Notes under the pieces: generated by a model | What the model was told of the DNA's origin: nothing | Database searches by the model: none | What the model saw: the letters and a program-made list of their open reading frames with translations, nothing else | Part shown: in pieces, positions 12,543-24,500 of the stretch | Position numbering within the stretch: position 1 is the first letter of the stretch | Layout: each line of letters opens with the position of its first letter | Program-made: the position numbers and the translations under genes | NCBI RefSeq assembly: GCF_910592395.1 | Contig: NC_088323.1 | Coordinates: forward strand, 7,008,001-7,072,000 | Direction: 5' to 3' | DNA from: Lineus longissimus | Lineage: Eukaryota > Nemertea > Pilidiophora > Heteronemertea > Lineidae | DNA: 64,000 bases

Positions 12543-15500
12543 ATCCTAACAGTGGCACGTTTCTTAACTGCTAGGGCTATGAACTTGAAACTTTGTACAC
12601 AGAATGCCCTAGGTCAGCTGACCTCTTACACTGATTTTCGGTCCGATCTGATTCTCTGTTTGGCCACCAGGGGGCCAAATGTCGATATCTAAAAAGTGTG
12701 ATATCTCGCTAATTAGTGACTTGTTTTCGATAAAACTTTTGTTGTAGGTACTCATAGCAAATATACATTTTATATTATACGGGTTTTTAATTTGACCTTG
12801 TTTTCAAGGTAACAGAGGTCATATGGCGTAAATTGGCCATTAGAGTGTAAACTATGGCACGTTTCTTAACCACTAAAGCTATGAACTTGAAACTTGGTAC
12901 ATATAACCCCCTATATCACATAGCCTCTGGTGCTGAATTTTGGTTTGATCTGATTCTCCACTTTGCCACCAGGGGGCCAAAAGTGGATATCTAAAAAGTG
13001 TGATATCTCGCTTATAAGTGACTTGTTTTCGATAAAATTTTTATGGTAGGTACTCTTAGGAAGAATACATCACATATCTTACGGGTTTTCAATTTGACCT
13101 ACTTTTCAAGGTCACAGAGGTCATATGGCGTAAATTGGCCGTTAGAGTGTAAATTATGGCACGTTTCTTAACCACTAAAGCTATGAACTTGAAACTTGGT
13201 ACATATAACCCCCTATATCACATAGCCTCTGGTGCTGAATTTCAGTTTGATCTGATTCTCAACTTTGCCACCAGGGGGCCAAAAGTGGATATCTAAAAAG
13301 TGTGATATCTCGCTTATAAGTGACTTGTTTTCGATAAAATTTTTATGGTAGGTACTCTTAGGAAGAATACATCACATGTCTTACGGGTTTTCAATTTGAC
13401 CTACTTTTCAAGGTCACAGAGGTCATATGGCGTAAATTGGCCGTTAGAGTGTAAACTATGGCACGTTTCTTAACCAGTAAAGCTATGAACTTGAAACTTG
13501 GTGCATATAACCCCCTACATCAGATAACCTTTAATGCCGAATTTTGGCCTGATCTGATTCTTTATTCGGCCACCAGGGGGCCATAATGGAAAAAGGAAGA
13601 AGTGCAATATCTTGCTTATTTGAGTGAATTGTTTTCGATAAAATTTTTATGGCAGGGACTTCTAGCAAGGATACACCACATGTCCTACGATTTTTGGATT
13701 TGACTTCCTTTTCTAGGTCACAGAGGTCAAATGGCGTAAATTGGCCATTAGAGTGTAACTATGGCACGTTTCTTAACTGCTGAAGCTATGAACTTGAAAG
13801 TTGGTACATGTAACCCCCTACATCAGATAATCTCTGACACCGAATTTTGGCCTGATCTGATTCTTGATTTGGCCACCAGGGAGTCAAAAGTGAAAAAGTA
13901 GGACATGCAATATCTCGCTTATTAATGACTTTTTTTCGATGAATTTTTTATTGCAGGGACTCTTAGCAATCACACGATATTGATCTTGTTGATGTCATAG
14001 ACAATTATTGGTTGGATCATAAACTTATATATACTGCCCTGTCTTATTACTTGACATCAATACACATCTAAAAAAAGTCTTCATGCCTGATTGTGTTCAC
14101 CATATTCACCTCTAAACTAAGCATGATCCTGCCTACTAAAAGATGTATACGGTGAGCACAATGGCCCCTGGCCGTTTCATTTGAAGGATAAACCAACATG
14201 ATATCTCATCCCCAAATTGTCCCTTTAATAATTCTCTTACAAAGTCGTGACCGATATATCAAATCCCCACCCACTTATACAAGAAGAGGAAACCTGTCCA
14301 ATAACGGAAGCCAGCTCTTCTGCGTTGATTATTATCGGCCTAATGTGGTACGTGTCCTATAAAGACCGCTGTATCGTACAGAAACTCGACACAAAGGCTC
14401 GTGGCGTGATCAATACACCAAACTATTAACCGATGCGTTGCGAGGAAAACAACATCGGAAAAAAATCGGCCCCAGATGGTGCGACCTTTCACGTCTGTTA
14501 TTAGGTGTGTTTTTTCTATTCCATCATCTTGGGACTTCTTACATGCACGAACAGATCAGTGTCATGGCCGAGTGGTTAACGCTGCTAGATGCTACCACGC
14601 AATAGGGCCTTGGTTTCGATACCGGGAAGACCCAGGATTGTATCTGTATATGAACCGGTGTGGTTTTCGAGGAACTGGAATTCATGTCTCTTCACAAATG
14701 GTAAGAGAGGCTAAAAGAGATAAAGAGGGATTGTTGGATGAGACAAGAAGCTCTGGTCCCTTGGACCTGAGTGTCTATGCCAGGGCAAGTAAAAGATCCC
14801 GCACAGCTGGAACGACCCTTGATGGGTCAAAAAAATAGTTCTACTGAGAACACAGCGAAGAAACGAACAACTCTAGACTCCCTGGAAGACTGCCAGTTAC
14901 AGATGCGTCATGGATAATACAATTCTCATCCTCTGCCTAAACCCCTCTGGGGAAGTGCTTAAAACATCTGACCCTTTCAACTTGAGCCCTTTTCAACGAA
15001 GTGAGTCCTTTGCCTGGGGCTGCCAACTGGTTTATGGTAAAGAGGTTGAAGGGATACAAATATGATGATTTGATTATTGGTACTGAGAGATATGAGTCAA
15101 GCCATGGCAACAGCATTACTCTAAACTGCCTAATTTTGGGGATTTTAATTTTTGCAGTTTTCACCGATAACTGCAGTTCGCAAAATAAAAATCACAGAAA
15201 AGCTTCTTGATTTGTTAAAAACCCAAAGTTGCCTTTTATGAAAGAAAAAATCCGGTAATTTTGCTACCTGCTACGGAGTGTATTACTTCAAATACCCACT
15301 AGACACACGGTGGAAGATTACTTTCTATACCGCCCAATGTACTATTATGATTGGCTGATCAAATATGCAAATATGGCGGATGACAATAACCTGGCGTCGA
15401 GAGAACACTCGACACAAGGTCACTGATCCATCAGAGCGAGGAAATCACATCGGGTTCGGCGAGGAATTGGAACCATCGCCAAGAGGAACATTATGAGAGC

Positions 15501-18500
15501 ACTAACTCCACAGAGACAAGTTAGTTCTTTGTGAAGTGCGGCTTGGCGATACTGTGAACCCCAAAATATTTGTACGACTTTCATTTTTGTGTTTTTCACA
15601 TTAACACTAACAGAGAATCGTGAAATATGGATCCCATTTCTTTACCCTTTAACTGCCGAATATTTGAAAAAATTAAAACCTATTTTTGAAAGACTGTAGT
15701 TTGAAACAGAGAAGAGTTCGATTCCTCGAAACCGCCTCAGAAACGATTACCTGTACGCCATCTATCAGTAAGCGGGAAAACTACGTAGCAGACGATCTTT
15801 TCAATGAAACTCAATGGTGAATAACGCATAGGCGCTCGTCGCAATTCGGTGACTGTGGCAGTTAAAGGGTTAATACTGACAGAGTGTGCACATGATGGAT
15901 ACTTAGTCTTTGTTATGACGAAAAATAAAATCTACTTGAAATTACTGTGGGGAGTTGTCAAAGCGCTATATTACTAGCATGCGAAAAGTTGCAATTTCAA
16001 TAAAGGCACAAAATAAAATGGTCATGAATATTTCTGGGTTTACCAAATCTAGAGAGACACAGCTTAATGTGCATCCTTTTTCATTGGGGAATTCTATACG
16101 AGACCTACAGGCGTATACTTGCAAGACGACCATGCTTATATTGTTGTGAGAGAGCAATTTTTTTCAGAATAAACAGTGTAGAGTCATGCCTTTTATATCC
16201 TTCTCTAGTTACATGATACTATCAGAGTTTTCCCTGGCTTTGATTTGTTGGTCCCTCCGGTGTTTTGTCACATTTTCATGCAAACATCAATTTTGTGCTA
16301 TGATACTCTTTCAAAGTCATTTTTCACGACAGTTTCATCGACTTTTGAGTCATCTAGGTGCATTATTATTTCACCTTTTTAGGGTAATTGGCCCTGGGAA
16401 GCGTTATCTAAACCTTTAGATGCTCAATTCTGCTCTTTCACTCCTTGAATTAATGCCTGAAGTCCCCAAATGTGCTCTTTCTTGTCTTTCTTGTGGAGAT
16501 GGCAATATCGAAGAGGTACTTCCCACATCAGGCTGAAAGTTAAAAAAATGTGTCCCTCAAAAAGGCCTTAAAATATCAGGGTGTAAGGCCTATGGGTGAA
16601 TTAACATTCTGACCAGCAATATTATATTTTTTTTCGAAATTTTAATCAATCTATTTCTTCTGTCTTTGCAGGTTTTGAAGAGACAAAAAGTAAGTGGTTT
16701 ATTTTCAAGTTTGCCAGTTGCAACATACTTTTCTTATCTGCACTTGCAGTAATCACTGCAATGAGCTTGCAGTGATCACTGCAATGAACTTGCAGTAATC
16801 ACTGCAATGAGCGATTAAAACATTGCTCAGCTGTAGGTTAGATTGCTCTTCATGGCGCTCTATGCTGATGTAACCCACTAGGTTTTGTCACCATTTTTTG
16901 GCGGAATTTGCAAATAACCTTGATCTCCAAAAATCGAGATTTTTATTATAAAAAATTTATATTGGAACCAAAAAAAAATTAAAAATTGTGGAAATCAACT
17001 TTTTTCAGAAATCTTTGTGAATTGCAAAATTTGGGGCCTTACACATCGAGTTCTTTCTGCCTGCTCCCAACTCTGCCCTGCCCACCCAACTCACGTAAAC
17101 CAACTCACGTAAACACTGTCTTCATCAAGACAATCCAATTGATAAATAAGTTTGGCAGATTCCTCATCAAAAACCAATAATCGTTACCATGGTAAAAAAC
17201 TGTTTACATCCACAAATAACAGCACTGATCCAGTTAGGCGGAATATAACAATAGTGCCAAGTTCGATGACACATACAAATGGAGCGCCTTGGGTCCCAGG
17301 GAGCCAGGTTGGCATAATTTTCAATTGAGTGGAAGACATTCCACGATAGTTTTTTGTGTAGATATCGATGATGTGTTCCTGGTACCTCAGTGTTTTGTTA
17401 CATAGGGTTGGTTGCTTTATTGGAAGGTTTTTTATATACCCCATGGGGAATTACTTTTAAAGCTGTTATACTCGAAAGTTTAAATCGTTGGGTTCAGTAA
17501 CTGATTCTATCATTCTCTTTGGTTAGTTATTGGTTCGCATGCAATGTTTTCTCAATAAATCGCCACTTTTCCAACTTAGTTTTTAGCTCACATGGGTGAG
17601 CTTATGTCATCACGTCTTGTCCGTCGTCTGTCATCTGTCCGTCGTTCGTCCATCGGTCGGTCCATGGGTCCGTTCGTCGTCCGTCCGGTATTTGATAGTT
17701 GATAGTTTATCAAGTTCACAGAGGTCAAACTCTAAAAGTGTCATTGACAGTGCCACATTTTGTCATATCTACAAGTCATTTTAACCTCCATATGTCATTT
17801 CATCTGTAACTAAATGATTCCCAGGTGAGCACAATGTCCCCAGGACATTTCATTACTTAAAACAGCAGAAATACATCTCAAAAATGATATATTCAGCCAG
17901 GATAGCCTGATGACGTTGGCATTGCCAAGCAGTCCCATAGCCCATAGTCAAAGCTGAGGAACTTGGGGGTCATAATCATGAGACTTATTGATGTCTGATG
18001 ACATTTTAAAATGGTGTTTATGAGTAGATTTGTCAATTTTAACCCCCAGAAAATGCTCAGGAGCGTCAAAAACAAATAGAATTGGTAATTTTGACCCCCC
18101 TAGTTTGGGAGCATACACCATTAAACATGTTAAATGGTGTGTATTTTGTGTGATTGAGAGGCCTGGCTTCAACGTGTAAAGCAAATTTTACATTCTGCTC
18201 TTGCTCTCGTCATGGTCCTCCATCCACCCCATGATCAGGTGTCCCTATGAAGCATTGAGTTTCAGCAACATTGAAAATTATTCAAATTATCCTATGTCAA
18301 TAATGTGACACAAAAATCCAATAGTATATATGGTAGTGGAAAATTGGTGAAGAGTTGTGAACCGTCTGGGGAAAAGTTTGTGCGGTTGAATGAATCCTTG
18401 TGACAAGTGTGAAAATTAATTCCAATTTGAAATTGGAGCTCAACTCATAGAATTTCCAATATTGTCGATTGGTGGAGATGAACTTGCTAGAAATATATTG

Positions 18501-21500
18501 ATCTTAGTGGTTATGACATTAAGGTAAAAGCTAGGTCGAGGCCAGCGACCGGGTAGGGGACCAGGTTGGAGACTGGTGCCTTAGACACAATAGTAACAGA
18601 TGAGTATTCGAAGTATCACGTAATCAGTTAATGCTAAATATCTTTGTAGAAATGGTTTATCAAAGTGGTATAACAGTTTGCTGGCTAAAACCCGTTATCA
18701 CTCACCACATTACCAATTTTGATAATATCATCCGAGATTAGGCCTACTGGGAACCGATTTAGTCTAAGAGTCGACCTTCTCAAGACATTCTCTTTATATG
18801 ATTTATCCTCACCGGATTTTATGATTATGTATGATATGGTCCTCTTGGTTTCAGCTTCTGTATAATTCATAATGATGAATTTGAGATTGTGCCGGTCTGG
18901 TGGTGGTGGTCGTCTGTATTGTAATTTTTCTCCGAGGTAATTTTAATATACTGGCTTCTATAATGGTAAGCATCAACATCTATTCATGATGATGGATTTG
19001 GGATTAATACAGGTCGAGACCAGTATTGCTCAGAGGTAATTTGTTTGGTCAGAATTGTTTCCCAATACATCAAGTTGTGATGATGGATTGGTTGATACAT
19101 GCTGGCAAAAAAATAGTTTCGATGCTGGGCCTCTCGAGGGCTGATCCAACACAATTTATACATGTATATCCAAAAGAAGATCTAATCAAGTTACTCTCTC
19201 ATATTTGTCTCATGTCTACAAGTTATTCAGATGTCTTTTGGAAAACTTTCACCAACCTCAAAATGATGCCGGGGACTTGTTTAAGTTATAAGATTATCCA
19301 CTATCAGTATTCAGACCATTTGCCTGCAAATATTCTCCCCCCAGCTACAAGATGTCTATGCTTGTCGACCTCCTTGACTTTCTTATCCTGAACGGAATAC
19401 AGCCTTTATCAAAGGCAGATCAGCGGAACCATGGAATAATGTCATAAAGTAACTACTTTATCTAAGCATGTCTCCGAGCGTCAACAAGTATTGATATAAA
19501 TGATGTTTAGGGTTTCAAAGCGAGTCTCTGATCGACTTAGTTCTTGTTGTGGACTGTTAAAGGTTCTGTCTATGATCTTTATATGAGAAAATCTTGGCTT
19601 CAAAGTCTGCCGACCAAGGGAGACGACTTTTCAGAAAGGATCAGACCTGCTTATCAATTATGATTGTAATGATCTAAACATCAACTTTTATTAAAGGATC
19701 AGTCCTGCTTAACAATTACGATTGTCATGATTTGAACATCAACTTTTATTAAAGGATCAGTCCTGCTTATCAATTACGATTGTCTTGATCGGAACATCAA
19801 CTTTTATTAAAGGATCAGTCCTGCTTATCGATTACGATTGTCATGATCTGAACATCAACTTTTATTTAATGGATCAGTTCTGCTGATCAATTACGATTGT
19901 CATGATCTGAACATCAACTTTTATTAAAGGATCAGTCCTGTTTATCAATTGCGATTGTCATGATCTGAACATTAACTTTTATTAAAGGATCAGTCTTGCT
20001 TATTGATTACGATTGTCATGATCTGAACATCAACTTTTATTAAAGGTTCAGTCCTGTTTATCGATTGCGATTGTCATGATCTGAACATCAACTTTTATTA
20101 AAGGTTCAGTCCTGTTTATCGATTGCGATTGTCATGATCTGAACATCAACTTTTATTAAAGGTTCAGTCCTGTTTATCGATTGCGATTGTCATGCTCTGA
20201 ACATCAACTTTTATTAAAGGATCAGTCCTGCTTATTGATTGCGATTGTCATGCTCTGAACATCAACTTTTATTAAAGGATCAGTCCTGCTTATTGATTGC
20301 GATTGTCATGATCTGAACATCAACTTTTATTAAAGGATCAGTCCTGCTTATTGATTGCGATTGTCATGCTCTGAACATCGACTTTTATTAAAGGATCATT
20401 CGTGTTTATTAATTGCGATTGTCATGCTCTGAACATAACATTGTGATAATCAGACAACTCGGTGTGGCCAACCGATTGTCCGTCACAGTTAAACATCATG
20501 AGCGAGATTTGACGACCTTGTGCATGATATATCCTGGTTCTTTGATAATCAGAAGTGTTCTTAGATCATTGAACCTAGAGTACCTCAAAGCTTTGCGCAC
20601 ACTCTTGATCACTTTGAACTGATGACACATTCTTGATACACGAAACGAAATCAAACATCAAATATTTTCATTCCGAATTCCCAAGATATTGATCAAAGAT
20701 GAAACCTTAAAGGGATACACCGTTGGTATTGACTGGTGGCTCAGGAAAATAGAAATGCCATTATACGCATTGCCATTATGCAGATATCATGCATGCAAAT
20801 TTGCTGAAACTTGGTATTGATAGTATTTATATCTGTCTACACAATGGCAATTTATTTGGTGAAATTTATGTTCAGTACTTAGTTGGAAATTTTCTGATTT
20901 AGTTTCAAATTTCAAATTTTTAATGAACAGCGTAGGCCTTTAACAGCATGCTAGTAAAAGAGAGCTAAGAGGCTTCATGTTTCTTTGCTCTAAGATGTGT
21001 CGGGTTGAAGATGAGTGTTGACTTTGGAAGATATTACCAACCTGAAGAGGAGGTAATATCATCTGTAATGTGGAGTTCAAACAGCGATATTTGCTGACGG
21101 GGACTGTTTTCTGTATGTCAGAATTGTAATGAGGTTTCGTTCAAAGGTATTCAGGACAGTGCAGAGTGTACTTCAGAGCATGGTCTAAGCTTGGCGTTAT
21201 GGAAGGATTCCACAAGCACCACTGCAAATATTTTGCTGAAAGGGGAACTTTCCCAATTGCCATAAGCTGTATGGCACATTTTGGGACCAAAATGGGTCTT
21301 TGATCAGAGCATGCTCTAAGCTTGGGGATGTGGGTGCAGGACTCAATAAGCATCACTGCAAATGGTTTGCTAAAAGGGGCATTTTCCTCATTTCATCTAC
21401 TTGATCATGTTGATCCCAGCTTTGGTACAGAAATGTTTAAGTTTGAATTCAGAGCTTGATTTCATGGGAAAGGGACTTCACATTGTAGCTAATTTATAAA

Positions 21501-24500
21501 AGGGGCATTTTCCCCCACCCTCTTTAGCTTTTTGCCAACATTTAGGACCGAATTGTGTGTGTCTGACATGGAGAAAAACCTGATCATGTGTGTGATCACC
21601 CCTCTGGGTTCACATGTGTGAGGTGACTTGGCAATGCTGAGAAGTCTTATTGATAGTCTCCTTTGGGTGGCTGTCTTGGTAAACTGGAAAGTTTCCAAGA
21701 TAACTTTGGGTTTGCTCGAGTTCGTATTCAGGGTAGGTTAAATTCCAAGGCCATCATGCTAATTGGGATACTTGTTTGATTTTTGGTTTTTTTGTATGTA
21801 GTTTGGTCTCTGTTGTGTAGTATGGGGTCTTTGTTTTGTTGTATGGGGTCTTGATTTTGTAGCATGGGGTCCTTGCTTTGTCTTTGTTTGGTAGGTCTTG
21901 GGTCTTTGTTTTGTTGTCCCCCCATTCACGGTGTGAACCAGTGCTATGTCAAACATATGGTACTTTCTTCAGCACTTCTTACAAATTCATACTTTTCTTG
22001 CGATGCTATTTATTTAATGAAAATCATGGCACCATGGTACTTCAAGAATAGAGAAGTACTTCAAAACTGCTGATGGGCCAAGCAAACATCATGGATTGCA
22101 AAAGACATGTAACTATTAACTGGTCGAGTTCAAGTGATAAGTGGTTGTGAAGTATAAGCATACCTTTTGGTGTGATTGGAATGATAATGTTATCATGGGA
22201 AAAGGATTGACTAGTGTCGTGGAAGAGTGTCAGCCTCATGAATGAGAGGTTGCTGGTTCGTTTTCCCTACTGGACTAGTTCTTAATAGCCCCTTTGCCAT
22301 ATACGCCGGTAGCACGTAGGGTGGGGAAAACAAACCAAATTTACATTAGATCTTCATGGCTCATAAAAAATCCAGGTATAAAAATGGTTTCTGCCAGCAA
22401 TGGTTTATTTGTGTCAGGTATATTATTTCATATCAAATCAAATCAGATCAGTGGTATTGGGTATTTGGAAATATTGGGGTGGCAAATATCCACCATCAGG
22501 AATATTTAGTACATTGGGTAATGAATAGGAGAGCTAATGTCGGCAAGGCACCCAATATTGACAGTGTCATTGTGTGCCAGTGTCATATCTTGTCTTTATA
22601 TTATCCTGGAGATTTCGTTCCACACTCCACGAGGGTCTTCCTTTCTGGCTCTCTGTAGGGGAATATACACAACACCGCAGTGTGCGTCATTGTTGTCGTC
22701 GTCTGTATCCTGTTTTAAAAACAGTGGCTCACTTTAGGGGAGCCTACACAACACCGCAGTGTCCGTCGTTGTAGTCGTCATCTGTATCCTGTTTCAAAAA
22801 CAGTGGCTCACCGTAGGGGAGACTACACAACACCGCAGTGTCCGTCGTTGTCGTCGTCATCAGTATCCTGTTTCAAAAACAGTGGCTCACCATAGGGGAG
22901 TCTACACAACACCGCAGTGTCCGTCGTTGTCGTCTGTATCCTGTCCAAAAACAGTGGCTCACCGAGTACACAAAGATTTGTCAAGGTGTCAAAGATCAGT
23001 GGTTCTCAGACATTGTCAAGATTGCTCTAACAAGAAACTCATTTATCGTTATTGTTATTCTGTCATCAAAGGTCTGTGAAAAAGACCGAAATCGATAAAT
23101 CTTATTGGTAACATTTCCCCCCGCAAATCATGTTATTTGTGTACACAAAGATTTGCCGGGGTGTCAAAGACCAGTGGTTATCAGACATTGTAGAGATACC
23201 AATAATTCTCGGTGACAACACTTCCACCTCAACAGTAGTACTTGTGTACCTTGTCTATATGCCTTGTCGTTTCATCTAAGATGAGCTCAGCCGTTTGGAA
23301 ACAAGATAACATAATAGGACTCAGTATTTGCTAGTCAGAGTCATGTCCCACCAGGTTTCAATCCCTAGTAACCATCAGAAGGAGGGTGAGTGATTCCTGT
23401 AATAATATTCCATTTCTCATCTTCTGTGATCAGACTGATGAGTTTCAGATCAGCTGGAATAATATTCCATTTCTCATCTTCTGTGATCAGACTGATGAGT
23501 TTCAGATCAGCTGGAAGTCGAAATGCCTAATAAGATTCCTGGCTTTTCACAGTTCTGCGAATGAGACTTAAAACTGAGGTACCTTGTATCTGCTGTCTAT
23601 GCCATAGAGAAACATGAGTAGCTTGTGTGGACTCCGCCTCTGGCCAGAGACAGAGTCACTCGGCCAATAAATCCAATTGGCACCTAATCGTAGTGGCACT
23701 TAATAACAACTGGCCTGCTTCGAGAGGAACATTCCCTGGAGAAAAACAACTCTAAGTGCAGCATGAACACTGAAGAAGAGGATGGGAATGTTGTATGGCT
23801 GTTTTCACATCGGTTATCGAATCGATAGACACCGAGTTACAAGTCTTGCTTCACGGTTCAATCAAATGTCACATTCTGGCAATGCGCTGGAGCATCAATT
23901 AATCTAAGATTCCCGGTATTGATTACTGATGCTATGATAGGGAGCCTGGTCGATAGCAGATGATATTTGAACGGTGGGATGATGTGCTTAGAGGATGTAG
24001 CTTATTCATCGTGGAGGAAGATTTAAAAACTGTACGGAAATTGAATGTGTCGGAGAGACAGCGTTTGGACCTGTTCTTAGTTTAACCAGTTCAGTCTCAA
24101 AAGTGGTGGGTGTCTTTAATAGAACAAGCACATCAGTCAAAGACTGCAACAGCCTGCACTTGGCGATGTCGGGTTTGATATTGCCCTGATTTGTTTACTA
24201 AGTTTAACTTACATCGGCGAATTTAGGACGTCACTCCTTCTCTTGGGTTGTTATCCTTGTCCATGTCAGCATTGGCGTTGTTGTTCGTAAAAAATGTTGG
24301 TATGTTTTGCGCACAGTCGTGTCTGTAAAGTAAAGACCTGGTGCGTCTGCTGCCCCACCCCCCGGATCTGGGCCTGGTGCCACCTTTTTATCTTACACTG
24401 ACTTGGTCTAAACACATGAATACTAGCAAAATCAACACGACCATGGGTGTTGACAATATTGTGTCTATTGGTCAAATGTCAAACATTCTGGAAACAGTTA

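Larger units (their letters stand above)
12452..14180 (+). mobile_element. Non-autonomous Helentron-like element (pearl-type architecture)
   Basis: The left end is GGCTCACC (12452) followed by GGGGAGTCTATACGATAGC and a (CGT)n microsatellite (about 12487-12541). Then come 4.7 tandem copies of a 302-bp unit (12553-13976) and about 200 bp of unique DNA. The right end is GGTGAGC (14151), ACAAT, the hairpin GGCC-CCT-GGCC and TTTCATT. GCTCACC and GGTGAGC are subterminal inverted repeats. Microsatellite plus tandem core plus 3' hairpin is the known layout of bivalve pearl/Helentron-associated elements; assigning it to that group is inference. No protein is encoded. Confidence 0.6.

Noticed and set aside
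14476-14838. 120-codon plus-strand ORF
   Set aside because: It is the tRNA-derived SINE read in one frame.
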